A stretch of 64,000 nucleotides of DNA, from positions 1 through 64,000 of the forward strand of contig CAZAER010000022.1 of NCBI GenBank assembly GCA_964484195.1, given 5' to 3'. Under the pieces are notes generated by a model, which did not search any database, had not been told where the DNA came from, and saw nothing but the letters and a program-made list of their open reading frames with translations. The DNA is from JALHOP01 sp964484195 (GTDB lineage: Bacteria > Myxococcota > XYA12-FULL-58-9 > JALHOP01). This document shows, piece after piece, positions 52,292 through 60,479 of the stretch. Numbering within the stretch: position 1 is the stretch's first letter; each line of letters starts with the position of its first letter. The translations under genes were made by a program, and so were the position numbers.

Positions 52292-52740
52292 CGGATTTTT
52301 ACCGCGAGCTCGCTGTTGCCGATGGCGATGACGTCGCCGTCCGCGATCAGCGCCGAACCCACGCGCTCGGCGTTGATGAAGGTGCCGTTGGTGCTCGCGA
52401 GATCGATGATGCCGACGCCGCCGCTGTCGTAGAACAGCATGGCGTGAGCGCGTGAGATCGAATCGTCGGCGAAGATGATGTCGGGGCCACGCTCGAAGGC
52501 GGAGGCGTTGAAGGCGGCCATGTTGCCGACGGTCGCCGCGGGGGCGCGCTCCTTGAGATGCTTCGAGAGGATGTCGGCGGCGGCGCTGTCGAGCACGCGA
52601 TTGCCGTCGCGATCGATGAAGGCCGTCTCGGTCTCCGAGAGGTGGCGGCCGATGAGGCGGCAGGATCCGAGATCGATGCTGACCGTGTCGCCGTCGTTGG
52701 GACCGGATGTAACCGAGAAGACCGCGCGGTGCGACGTCAT
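52288..52740 (-). CDS. FHA domain protein
   Basis: A 150-residue cytoplasmic protein with one forkhead-associated domain, a phosphothreonine-binding module. The C-terminal half has SISRAHAMLFYDSGGVGIIDLASTNGTFINAERV (split by loops), with the key Arg-His, Ser and Asn residues. The N-terminal half is an extra beta segment (SGPNDGDTVSIDLGSCRLIGRH) that could be an additional domain. It would bind proteins phosphorylated by Pkn kinases such as the one at 18.3-21.2 kb. The start ATG is at 52740; much longer open sequence upstream on this strand is antisense to the acyl-CoA dehydrogenase gene and not used. Its stop overlaps the PATAN gene stop in CTAG. Confidence 0.85.
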   Translation of the reverse strand: MTSHRAVFSVTSGPNDGDTVSIDLGSCRLIGRHLSETETAFIDRDGNRVLDSAAADILSKHLKERAPAATVGNMAAFNASAFERGPDIIFADDSISRAHAMLFYDSGGVGIIDLASTNGTFINAERVGSALIADGDVIAIGNSELAVKIR

Positions 52741-52866
52741 GACTTCGAGTTCTGACAGACCCGTGGGAGGCGGTGCAAGACCCCGCCGCGTTGGTGATGC
52801 TCCCACCGATCGACCTTGGCGCGCTGCGGCAAGCGACGCTATGTTAGCTGACGGAGGATCTATACG

Positions 52867-54672
52867 ATGGCTAGTAGCGCACCGACGAGCTCGCCCAACC
52901 CCTACCTCGCGACCGGCGGTTCCTTCGTGCACGTTCCGGTGCTGAGCGGCGAGATCTTCACGCCCGAGCGCTTCAGCGACGAGCAGCGCCAGTATCGCGC
53001 CACCGCGCTCGAGTTCTCGCAGAAAGAAGTCGAGTCGCGCGTCGAGGAGATCGACGCCAAGAAGCCGGGAGTCATGCCCGATCTCATGAAGAAGGCTGCC
53101 GAGCTCGGGCTCTTCATGGTGGAGATTCCGGAGGCCTACGGTGGTCTCGGTCTCGACAAGGTCACCGGCATGCTGGTCGCCGAGGCCATGGCGCGGGTCG
53201 GCTCGTTTGCGGTCACCTACGGCGCCCACACCAACATCGGCACCATGCCGATCGTCTTCTACGGGACGCACGAGCAGAAGCAGCGCTACTTGCCCCGCCT
53301 GGCTTCCGGCGAGTGGATTGGCGCCTACTGCCTCTCGGAGCCCGACAGCGGCAGCGACGCCTTGGCCGCTAAAACGGTCGCGAAGCTCACACCCGACGGT
53401 AAGCACTACGTGCTGAACGGCACCAAGCAGTGGATCACCAACGGTGCGTTCGCCAACGTCTTCACGATCTTCGCGCAGGTCGACGGTGACAAGTTCACCG
53501 CCTTCATCGTCGAAAAGTCCTTCAAGGGCGTCTCGCACGGTGCCGAGGAGCACAAGCTCGGCATCCGCGGCAGCTCCACCACGCAGATCATCCTCGAAGA
53601 CGTGAAGGTTCCGGTCGAGAACGTGCTCGGCGAGGTCGGTCGCGGTCACAAGATCGCGTTCAACATCTTGAACATCGGCCGTTGGAAGCTCGGCTCGGGC
53701 TCGATTGGCGGCGCCAAGTACGCGCTCGGGATCGGTGTGCGCTACGCCAAGGAGCGCAAGCAGTTCAAGAAGCCCATCGCGTCGTTCGGCCTCATCCGCC
53801 AAAAGATCGCGGAGGCCGCGACGCTCATCTACGCCGGTGAGGCCATGGCGTACCGCTTGGGTGGAGTCATCGACGAGAAGATCGGCGAGCTCGACGCCCA
53901 AGCCGCCGACTACCACAAGAAGGCCATCACCATTATCGAGGACTTCACCATCGAAGCTTCGGTCTTGAAGATCTTCGGTAGCGAGGCGCTCTACAAGATT
54001 GCCGACGACATGCTGCAGGTGCACGGCGGCAACGGCTATGTCGAAGACTATCCCGTCGAGCGCATTCTGCGCGACGCCCGCATCAACCGCATCTTCGAAG
54101 GCACCAACGAGATCAATCGCTTGATCATCCCCGCGACGCTCTTCAAGCGCGCTCTCGATGGTCAGATGCCGCTCATGGAGTACACCGCGAGCATCATCGA
54201 CGAGCTCGGTCGCCCCGACACCTTGCCGAAGCGTCAGCCCGGTCCTCTCGGAGCCGAGGCCTGGGCCACGGAGCTTGCAAAGCGCGCCGTCGTCTACGCT
54301 GCGAGCTATGCCGCCCAGAAGTACATGCAGGACTTGCGCGAGAAGCAGCTCTTGCTGGGAGCGTTGGCGGATTGTTTGGTCGACATCTACGGCATGGATT
54401 CGGTCGTTGGCCGCGCCAACCAGGCGATCCGCGCCGAAGGCGAGGCGAAGGGCGAGGCTCACCGCCAGCTCGCGTCGCTGTATTGCTTCGAGGCCCGCGC
54501 CGACGTTTTCCAACGCCTGCGCCGTGTCGCCATGATGATGGCGGAGGGCGAGGAGCTCGAGATGCTCTACGCAAACCTCGAGAAGCTCGACCAGCGTTAC
54601 CGCGTCGACTTCATGCGCCTCCAAGACGACGTCGCGGAGCGCATGATCGAAGACGACGGTTACACGATCTGA
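52867..54672 (+). CDS. Acyl-CoA dehydrogenase, long-chain (VLCAD/ACAD9-like)
   Basis: A 601-residue flavoenzyme that oxidises acyl-CoA to trans-2-enoyl-CoA in beta-oxidation. N-terminal helices (30-150) are followed by the FAD-binding region (CLSEPDSGSDALA, GTKQWITNG, HKLGIRGSSTTQI) and the C-terminal helical domain with the catalytic Glu in RIFEGTNEINR. The extra about 170-residue C-terminal region after that is typical of very-long-chain homologues. A GGAGG lies about 10 bases before the ATG. It is monocistronic, followed after 40 bases by the PP2C gene. Confidence 0.93.
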   Translation: MASSAPTSSPNPYLATGGSFVHVPVLSGEIFTPERFSDEQRQYRATALEFSQKEVESRVEEIDAKKPGVMPDLMKKAAELGLFMVEIPEAYGGLGLDKVTGMLVAEAMARVGSFAVTYGAHTNIGTMPIVFYGTHEQKQRYLPRLASGEWIGAYCLSEPDSGSDALAAKTVAKLTPDGKHYVLNGTKQWITNGAFANVFTIFAQVDGDKFTAFIVEKSFKGVSHGAEEHKLGIRGSSTTQIILEDVKVPVENVLGEVGRGHKIAFNILNIGRWKLGSGSIGGAKYALGIGVRYAKERKQFKKPIASFGLIRQKIAEAATLIYAGEAMAYRLGGVIDEKIGELDAQAADYHKKAITIIEDFTIEASVLKIFGSEALYKIADDMLQVHGGNGYVEDYPVERILRDARINRIFEGTNEINRLIIPATLFKRALDGQMPLMEYTASIIDELGRPDTLPKRQPGPLGAEAWATELAKRAVVYAASYAAQKYMQDLREKQLLLGALADCLVDIYGMDSVVGRANQAIRAEGEAKGEAHRQLASLYCFEARADVFQRLRRVAMMMAEGEELEMLYANLEKLDQRYRVDFMRLQDDVAERMIEDDGYTI

Positions 54673-54712
54673 GGCCCACGAAGATGCCGGTGACGGCTGG
54701 GAGTTTGCGCTC

Positions 54713-55501
54713 TTGTCGGAATCCGCCGATGATGCGCCCGTGAGCCAGGCGCGCCTGCGTTTTTCCCACGCGATGCTGACTGACGTTGGTCGCGTGCGCC
54801 AACGCAACGAGGATATGGCGGACGCCAACCCTCGGAGGGGTATCTACGTGCTCGCGGACGGCATGGGTGGCCATCCCGCCGGCAACGTCGCCTCGAAGAC
54901 CGCGGTCGATGCGCTCATCGCTCACTTGGTCGGCAAGGGGACGCGCGACCGTCCGACCAAGCTCCGCGAATCGGTATTGGTTGCGAACCGCGCCGTCTTG
55001 CAGCTCGCGGAGACCGATCCGTCGATGCACGGCATGGGCACGACGGTCTGCGTGCTGTGGATCTCACAAGCCCGGGCTTATCTCGCGCACATCGGCGACT
55101 CGCGCATCTACGTCATGCGTGACGGCGAGCTGCACCAAATCACCCGCGACCATACCGTCGTGCGCGAGCTCATCGACCGCGGCGAGCTCGCCGAAGGCTC
55201 GGTAGAAGCGCAGCGCATTGGCCACATCCTCACGCAAGCGGTCGGGCTCGAGCCGCATGTCGAGCCGGATCTCGGCATGATGCCGCCGAAGGCCGGCGAC
55301 ATCTACATGATGTGCAGCGATGGCCTGTCGGACACCGTGCCCGACTCCGCGATGGCGGAGATCATGCGTCAGCACAACGACGTGAAGGCGTGTGCGCATG
55401 CGCTCGTGGCCGCGGCTCTCGAGGCGGGCGGCCATGACAACGTCACGGTGCTCATCGTGCGCTGCGAGGCGGCGAAGGCGCGGAAGAAAAAAAGCAGCTA
55501 G
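54713..55501 (+). CDS. PP2C-type Ser/Thr protein phosphatase
   Basis: A 262-residue metal-dependent phosphatase that removes phosphate from Ser/Thr. All PP2C motifs are visible: RQRNEDMAD, LADGMGGHPAG, AYLAHIGDSRIYVMRDG, YMMCSDGLSD and GGHDNVTVLIV. TTG at 54713 is taken as the start, with a GGGAG 10 bases upstream; a GTG at 54740 (MSQARLRF) is an alternative. It likely reverses the action of the Pkn kinase and is read by the FHA protein; the order in this region suggests one Ser/Thr signalling set. An exact TCCGC-N4-GCGGA palindrome sits in its 3' part. Its stop overlaps the next convergent gene in CTAG. Confidence 0.9.
   Translation: MSESADDAPVSQARLRFSHAMLTDVGRVRQRNEDMADANPRRGIYVLADGMGGHPAGNVASKTAVDALIAHLVGKGTRDRPTKLRESVLVANRAVLQLAETDPSMHGMGTTVCVLWISQARAYLAHIGDSRIYVMRDGELHQITRDHTVVRELIDRGELAEGSVEAQRIGHILTQAVGLEPHVEPDLGMMPPKAGDIYMMCSDGLSDTVPDSAMAEIMRQHNDVKACAHALVAAALEAGGHDNVTVLIVRCEAAKARKKKSS
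55346..55359. repeat. TCCGC-N4-GCGGA palindrome, copy in PP2C gene
   Basis: An exact interrupted palindrome TCCGCGATGGCGGA in the coding sequence of the PP2C gene. Confidence 0.45.
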
Positions 55502-56313
55502 CGCGCGATCATCTTGCGGAGCGCTTCGTGGATGCGGGTGTGCACGCCGGGGTCGAGAGGCGTGTTGTGCAAGGCATCGGGACGCGTCACCAGCGACTTC
55601 TCTCCCGCATAAGCTTCGAACACGAGCTGCTGGTACTTCGGGAGCACGACCTCGTCTTTGGTGGAGCTCACGAAAAGTGCCGGGCACTTCGAGGCACGGG
55701 CGTTGCTCACGCTGTCGAGTGTGTCGGGGATCTGGCGGGCGACTTGTTTCGCCAGAATCCACAGGTTCCACCAGCCATACTCACCGACGATGATCTCCCG
55801 CAGCGCCGGTGGGTTGACCAGGATGGCACCTGCCGCGGGACGCGTCGCGGAGACGTGGAGCGCCGCGGTGGTGCCGAGGCTCGTTCCAATCACCACGATG
55901 GGCTTGTCTCCGGCGAGAGACTTCACGTGGTCGAAGGCGATGGCGGCTGCGTTTGCGACACCCTCGAGCGAGGCGGGGCCTTGGCTCATGCCGAAGCCCG
56001 GGTAGTTCACCGCCCAGAGCTCGATGCCGAGCTCGCCATAGACTCTCCCCTCGCTCGTCACCCAACGATCGGCGAGGTCGGCATTGCCGTAGAAACGCAC
56101 GGCGTAGCCACGCGCCTGGGGATGCGGCACGCGCCAGAGCTCGATGGATGCGTCGCCTTCGCGGACGAAATGCTGCTCGGCGGGCGGGGCCGCGCCTTCA
56201 CTCGGCTGCGGGAAGATGACGAGCTTGTCGGCGAGAGACACGCAGGACGGAATGATAGCGCAGAGCGCGACCCACCCCAGCACGATCGACGCGCAGCGCA
56301 GCCACCAGGCCAT
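55498..56313 (-). CDS. Exported alpha/beta hydrolase (lipase/esterase-like)
   Basis: A 271-residue protein with an N-terminal anchor (WLRCASIVLGWVALCAIIPSC) that ends in a possible lipobox Cys. The hydrolase core has the oxyanion-like VNYPGFGMSQGP and the nucleophile elbow VIGTSLGTTAAL (Ser). The acid is likely in SSTKDEVVL and the His in ALHNTPL. The family is the BAAT/DUF-type serine hydrolases with an AB-fold as in YqkD. ATG at 56313 is used. The TGA of the upstream gene shares its last base with this ATG, so the two are coupled. Confidence 0.82.
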   Translation of the reverse strand: MAWWLRCASIVLGWVALCAIIPSCVSLADKLVIFPQPSEGAAPPAEQHFVREGDASIELWRVPHPQARGYAVRFYGNADLADRWVTSEGRVYGELGIELWAVNYPGFGMSQGPASLEGVANAAAIAFDHVKSLAGDKPIVVIGTSLGTTAALHVSATRPAAGAILVNPPALREIIVGEYGWWNLWILAKQVARQIPDTLDSVSNARASKCPALFVSSTKDEVVLPKYQQLVFEAYAGEKSLVTRPDALHNTPLDPGVHTRIHEALRKMIAR

Positions 56314-57251
56314 CACGCCAAGAGAGCGGTGAGCTTCTGGGCGGCGTCGTAGTCGATGTTCTTGAAGCGTGGTCTGTAATTGTCGAACAGACGACCGTAG
56401 ACGTCCTTGGCAACGGGGTCGCGCTCGGCAGCGGGGAGCGCATGGAGAGCGGCCTCGAGTGAAGCGATGGGCCCGTCGAGGTCTCCGGTCGCAGTCTCGA
56501 TGACGCGCATCGTGTCGAGGACCGCTAGGTGACGCGCAATCTGCTCGCGCGCCTTGGCGTCTCCCAAGCCTTCATCCTCGATCGAACGGCTCAGGATCGC
56601 TGTGACCGCCGGCGAGAACCAAATGTGTCGATCCTTCAAGTCTTCGCGGGTCGCGCGTGCGACCTTCGCGATCGCTGCGCGCTCCAGCGGACGTTCTTTC
56701 GCTGCGTCCAAGAGCCGGACGAATGGCTCCATAGCGTCGCCGTCCAGCAGGGCATCGGCCATTTTCGCCTTCTGCCGCTTGGCCAGCCGCTCGATGCCAT
56801 ACGTCGAGCCGAAGAACGTGGCGGCGCCTGCGAACAATGACCCGAGGAGCACCGCTGCGACGTCTTTGTAGTACCAGCTGTCCGCGACCCGGTGGGTCCA
56901 GCCTTCGCGGTAGCTGTACGAGTAGGCGGCGCCGTTTGGCCAAAAGTCGTAGGTAAGCGCGGCGGTGACGCCAATACCCAGTGCCGCCGTCGCCGGCAGG
57001 AGCCAACGGCTGGCCGCGACTTTGGTCAACCGACTCTCGGCATTCGCGCCGTAGGGGCGGGTAATGGCAGCGAGGACCGCATTCGCCCGACGCTCCGCCG
57101 ATTCGACCGCATCGACCGAAGCCTTCATCGCGGAAAGGGTGACGACCGGAGTCGGCACCATGGCGTTGACGGGGGTGACTTGTAGGGGGGCGATCGAAGA
57201 CGCCGGATCGACAACTTGGGTAGCCACAGGTCTCGGACCGAGCGATTCCAT
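56313..57251 (-). CDS. Two-helix membrane protein of unknown function
   Basis: A 312-residue protein; the ATG at 57251 has GGGAAA about 6 bases upstream. It has an Ala/Pro-rich N-terminus, a coiled-coil-like helix (AMKASVDAVESAERRANAVLAAI) and two transmembrane helices (about 90-112 WLLPATAALGIGVTAALTY; about 135-160 VAAVLLGSLFAGAATFFG). A long C-terminal helical domain (165-312) is rich in charged heptads (ERAAIAKVARATREDLKDR). No family recognised. It is coupled to the hydrolase gene downstream and diverges from the microcompartment operon. Confidence 0.65.
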   Translation of the reverse strand: MESLGPRPVATQVVDPASSIAPLQVTPVNAMVPTPVVTLSAMKASVDAVESAERRANAVLAAITRPYGANAESRLTKVAASRWLLPATAALGIGVTAALTYDFWPNGAAYSYSYREGWTHRVADSWYYKDVAAVLLGSLFAGAATFFGSTYGIERLAKRQKAKMADALLDGDAMEPFVRLLDAAKERPLERAAIAKVARATREDLKDRHIWFSPAVTAILSRSIEDEGLGDAKAREQIARHLAVLDTMRVIETATGDLDGPIASLEAALHALPAAERDPVAKDVYGRLFDNYRPRFKNIDYDAAQKLTALLA

Positions 57252-57391
57252 CCAGTTTCCCGCTTTCGTTGCTCCGTTTTCGTTCGCTTCTCCGAGTTGT
57301 TGCGCCCTCGGCGGGTGACACGCTGGTCTCGGCCCCCTAGGCAACGGTTGGCTTGTCGATCCCGGAGCCTGCGTGCTACCTCCTGCGACCG

Positions 57392-57685
57392 ATGTACCTC
57401 GGGGTCGTCATCGGTACCGTTGTGGCCGAGCAAAAGGCCGAAGGCCTGAACGGGCGCACCTTCCTCTTGGTGCAGCCGGTCGACGACCAGCAAGCGCCGG
57501 TTGGACCGATGCAGGTCGCGGTCGACACCGTCAAAGCCGGTCCCAAGGACCTGGTGGTTTTGGTCGGCTCGCGCGAAGCGGCGCTCGCCCTCGACCCGTG
57601 GTTCGTGCCGGTGGATGCTGCGATCGTCGGCATTGTCGACGACCTCAACGTCGCCGAGGCCAAGCGAAGGGCGGCGGCTCGCTGA
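57392..57685 (+). CDS. Bacterial microcompartment vertex protein (EutN/CcmL, BMC-P), copy 1
   Basis: A 97-residue pentamer-forming shell protein that caps the vertices of polyhedral microcompartments. The opening MYLGVVIGTVVAEQKAEGLNG and FLLVQPVDD, then VVLVGSREAA and AIVGIVDDLNV, are the typical EutN/CcmL strands. The ATG at 57392 fits the family exactly; an in-frame start 13 codons upstream would add an unrelated leader. It is the first gene of a plus-strand chain whose TGA shares a base with the next ATG. The BMC-P fold is well known; the substrate of this compartment is not. Confidence 0.92.
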   Translation: MYLGVVIGTVVAEQKAEGLNGRTFLLVQPVDDQQAPVGPMQVAVDTVKAGPKDLVVLVGSREAALALDPWFVPVDAAIVGIVDDLNVAEAKRRAAAR

Positions 57686-57954
57686 TGCGCGTCTGCGAAG
57701 TCATCGGCAACGTGGTCGCCAGCGCCCATCACCCCGCGTACGACAACGCGAAGCTCATGGTGGTGCAGCCGCTCGATGACTCAGGCAACAAGGTCGGCGC
57801 CTCCTTGCTCGCCATCGATCGCGTCCAGGCCGGCGTCGGTGACCGCGTCCTCATCATGGGTGAGGGCAACGGCGTTCGTCAGCTTTTGGGCAAAGACGCC
57901 GGTCCGATTCAGGTGCTCATCGTCGGCATTGTCGACGCAGTGGAGAGAGCGTGA
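57685..57954 (+). CDS. Bacterial microcompartment vertex protein (EutN/CcmL, BMC-P), copy 2
   Basis: An 89-residue second BMC-P paralogue (MRVCEVIGNVVASAHHPAYDN, LMVVQPLDDSGN, VLIMGEGNGVRQLL, VLIVGIVDAVERA). Like copy 1 it has the VIG and VQPLD strands and the final VGIVD edge. Two vertex proteins side by side are seen in several compartment loci, where different pentamers may cap different vertices. The start ATG overlaps copy 1 by one base; the aldolase follows directly. Confidence 0.92.
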   Translation: MRVCEVIGNVVASAHHPAYDNAKLMVVQPLDDSGNKVGASLLAIDRVQAGVGDRVLIMGEGNGVRQLLGKDAGPIQVLIVGIVDAVERA

Positions 57955-57956
57955 CC

Positions 57957-58691
57957 ATGGTTCCCACTCAGACCCGCCGCGCGCTCGAAGATCAGATCGT
58001 CGCTTTCAGCCATCGGCTCCACGCCGCGGGTTGGGTGGCCAATCACGACGGCAACATCACCGTGCGCCTCGCGAGCGATCGCTTCCTCGCGACGCCCACC
58101 GGCGTGTCGAAGGCAGCGGTCTGCCGCGACCAGCTCATCGTCGTCGACGGTGCTGGCAAGGTTGTCAGCGGTTCCTCGAAGCCGTTCAGCGAGATCGAGC
58201 TGCATCTCTACGTGTACCGCCACCGCTCCGATGTCCGTTCAGTCATGCACGCGCATCCGCCGACCGCCACTGGCTTCGCGGTCGCCGGTATTCCCATTCT
58301 CACGACCATGATGGCCGAGCCGGTGGTATCGCTCGGCAGCGAGATTCCGCTCGTGCCATACGCCCGGCCGCGGACACCGGAGGCGACAGGCAACTTGAGC
58401 CAGGCCATCGAGGACGCCGACGCAGTGATGCTCGCGAATCACGGTGCTCTCTCGTACGGCCCCGATCTCGAGACCGCGTATCTGCGGATGGAGCTCGTCG
58501 AGCATCTCGCGAAGATTCAACTGGTCGCCCGGCAAGTGGGCGCCGTCCGCGAGATCCCCAGCGGTGACGTGAGCAAGCTGCTCGAGTCGCGCGCCAACGC
58601 CGGCCTTGGCCGCGCCGGCCGCAATCGCGTACACAACGACGACCGCACGGTGATCGTGCGCATGGCCGCCGGAGCGAAAGCCAATGGCTGA
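57957..58691 (+). CDS. Class II aldolase/adducin family protein (fuculose-phosphate aldolase-like)
   Basis: A 244-residue zinc aldolase. Family residues are visible: DGNITVRL near the start, Glu in PFSEIELHLYVY, the His pair in MHAHPPT and the third His in NHGALSYG. Such enzymes cleave L-fuculose-1-phosphate or related sugar phosphates to DHAP and lactaldehyde. Inside a microcompartment this would release an aldehyde. A GGAGAGAG element lies 7 bases before the ATG at 57957, which I prefer over GTG at 57951. The gene overlaps deoC by 8 bases. Confidence 0.86.
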   Translation: MVPTQTRRALEDQIVAFSHRLHAAGWVANHDGNITVRLASDRFLATPTGVSKAAVCRDQLIVVDGAGKVVSGSSKPFSEIELHLYVYRHRSDVRSVMHAHPPTATGFAVAGIPILTTMMAEPVVSLGSEIPLVPYARPRTPEATGNLSQAIEDADAVMLANHGALSYGPDLETAYLRMELVEHLAKIQLVARQVGAVREIPSGDVSKLLESRANAGLGRAGRNRVHNDDRTVIVRMAAGAKANG

Positions 58692-59601
58692 GATGGACCA
58701 ACTCGTCGACGAGATCGTCAAACGCGTGCAGAGCCGTCTCGGTGGCGCTCCCGCACCGAAGTTGCAGCTTGCCGGTGACCGTTGCGAGAGCGGCGTCGGT
58801 CCGAATTGCGACACCTGCCGTGGCTGCCACGTGAAACGCCCGAACGACGTGCGCAACATCGTCGACCTCGGCGCCGCCCGTATCGCTGCGGGCATCGGAC
58901 ACGACAGCCCCCCCTCCGACATCGCGCCGCTCATCGACCACACGCTGCTCAAGGCCGATGCCACCAAAGAGGAGCTCAAGAAGCTCTGCGAAGAGGCCAA
59001 GAAGTACGGTTTCGCGACCGTCTGCGTGAATCCGACCAACGTCCGCTACTGCGCCGGCCTGCTCGAGGGCTCGTCTACCAAGCCCATCGCCGTCGTCGGC
59101 TTTCCGCTCGGTGCTTCGGTGCCGCAGGCCAAGGCCTTCGAAGCGCGCCAGGCCGTCCGCGATGGCGCACAAGAGATCGACATGGTCATCAACATCACGG
59201 CGCTGAAGGCGAAAGACTACGCCACCGTGCTCGATGACATCTGCGCCGTCGTCGCCGCGTCCGCTCCCAAGCCGGTGAAGGTCATCCTCGAGACCGCGAT
59301 GCTCGACACCGAGCAGAAGATCATCGCCTCGGCTCTCTCCAAGGTCGCCGGCGCGGCATTCGTGAAGACCTCGACCGGTTTCGGTCCCGGCGGCGCCACC
59401 GCCGAAGATGTCGCGCTCATGCGTCGCATCGTCGGTCCCGAGATTGGCGTCAAAGCTTCGGGCGGCGTGCGCACCACCGATGACGCGGTCGAGATGATCC
59501 AGGCGGGCGCCAACCGTCTCGGCGCCTCCGCGTCCGTCGGCATCGTCACCGGCAATTCCTCGAAGACCGCCGGCAAGGCGAAGCGGGCAGGGGGCTACTA
59601 G
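58684..59601 (+). CDS. deoC: Deoxyribose-phosphate aldolase with encapsulation-like N-terminus and four-Cys motif
   Basis: A 305-residue aldolase that cleaves 2-deoxyribose-5-phosphate to acetaldehyde and glyceraldehyde-3-phosphate. Active-site residues are visible: LIDHTLLKADAT, Asp168 (QEIDMVIN), the Schiff-base Lys229 (AFVKTSTGFG) and Lys258 (GVKASGGVRT). The first 20 residues (MDQLVDEIVKRVQSRLGG) form an amphipathic helix of the type that targets cargo to microcompartments. Residues 34-48 then carry Cys34, Cys42, Cys45 and Cys48 (C-x7-C-x2-C-x2-C) in CESGVGPNCDTCRGCHVKRP, a motif absent from ordinary DeoC. Length is about 50-80 residues longer than cytosolic DeoC. It likely delivers acetaldehyde inside the shell. 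Confidence 0.93.
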   Translation: MAEMDQLVDEIVKRVQSRLGGAPAPKLQLAGDRCESGVGPNCDTCRGCHVKRPNDVRNIVDLGAARIAAGIGHDSPPSDIAPLIDHTLLKADATKEELKKLCEEAKKYGFATVCVNPTNVRYCAGLLEGSSTKPIAVVGFPLGASVPQAKAFEARQAVRDGAQEIDMVINITALKAKDYATVLDDICAVVAASAPKPVKVILETAMLDTEQKIIASALSKVAGAAFVKTSTGFGPGGATAEDVALMRRIVGPEIGVKASGGVRTTDDAVEMIQAGANRLGASASVGIVTGNSSKTAGKAKRAGGY

Positions 59602-60479
59602 TGTACAGGCTGCTGGCGCTGGTCGGTCTGGCGCTCGGCTCGGCCTGCACTGCCACCGCTCCTGGAGGTCCTGGCATGCCGTTCAAAGCGTTGGTCGGTC
59701 CAGTCATCATCGCGCATCGCGGCGGCTCGCTCGAGGCGCCGGAGAACACGCTGGCCTCGCTCAAACACGGCGTCGCCATCGGTGCCGATTGGCAAGAGCT
59801 CGACGTCACCCTCACCAAAGACGAGAAGCTCATCGTCATCCACGACGATACGCTCGAGCGGACAACCGAAGGCAGCGGCCCGGTCATCACCAAGAAGCTC
59901 GAAGAGCTGCGCAAGCTCCACGCCGGTGACCCCAAGTGGGCCGACTACGTGGTGGAGCGCCTCGCCAAGATGGGCATCGAAGCGCCGAGCTTCGCCGGCA
60001 AGTACCCCGAGGAGAAGCTGCCGACCCTCGAAGAAGTGCTGCGCATCGACGGTGCTCAGCTGATGATCGAGATGAAGGCGCACCCGGATCCCAAGGCCCT
60101 CGCCTTCGCGACCGTCGACGCGGTGCATGCCGCCAACATGGGCGGGCGTGTCGTGCTCGCGAGCTTCGAAGCGCCGCTGCTCCTGCAGGCGAACCTCCGT
60201 GACTCGAGCATGCCGCTCCTGGGCCTTGCCGAGGACGTGAAGGGCATCGAGGCGATGCTGAAGCTCCCGATCAGCGTGCTCGGCGTCAGCGTCGAGCTCG
60301 CCGAAGAGGCCCTGCGCATGACGCCGCAAGGTATCGCGGTGTGGATCTGGACGGTTTACACCCCCGCCGACGCACGACGCCTCGCCGAGCTCGGTGTCCA
60401 CGGCATCATCACCGACGCGCCGACCACCGTGCTCGCGGAGATCCGCAAGGAGCCCACCGACTTGATGGTCGAAAGGTGA
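59601..60479 (+). CDS. Glycerophosphodiester phosphodiesterase (GDPD) lipoprotein
   Basis: A 292-residue exported GDPD-fold enzyme that hydrolyses glycerophosphodiesters to glycerol-3-phosphate and an alcohol. The lipobox is ALVGLALGSAC (Cys16). Catalytic features are HRGGSLEAPENTLAS, WQELDVTLTKDEKLIVIHDD and LERTTEG with the Glu/Asp metal ligands, then IEMKAH and IWTVYTPADARRL. The start is GTG at 59601, sharing a base with the deoC TAG. Its place between microcompartment and pyrimidine genes looks like operon read-through convenience rather than a shared pathway. Confidence 0.88.
   Translation: MYRLLALVGLALGSACTATAPGGPGMPFKALVGPVIIAHRGGSLEAPENTLASLKHGVAIGADWQELDVTLTKDEKLIVIHDDTLERTTEGSGPVITKKLEELRKLHAGDPKWADYVVERLAKMGIEAPSFAGKYPEEKLPTLEEVLRIDGAQLMIEMKAHPDPKALAFATVDAVHAANMGGRVVLASFEAPLLLQANLRDSSMPLLGLAEDVKGIEAMLKLPISVLGVSVELAEEALRMTPQGIAVWIWTVYTPADARRLAELGVHGIITDAPTTVLAEIRKEPTDLMVER

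Noticed and set aside
52741..54828. An upstream extension of the FHA gene to base 54828.
   Set aside because: It runs antisense through the acyl-CoA dehydrogenase; the ATG at 52740 begins the FHA protein proper.
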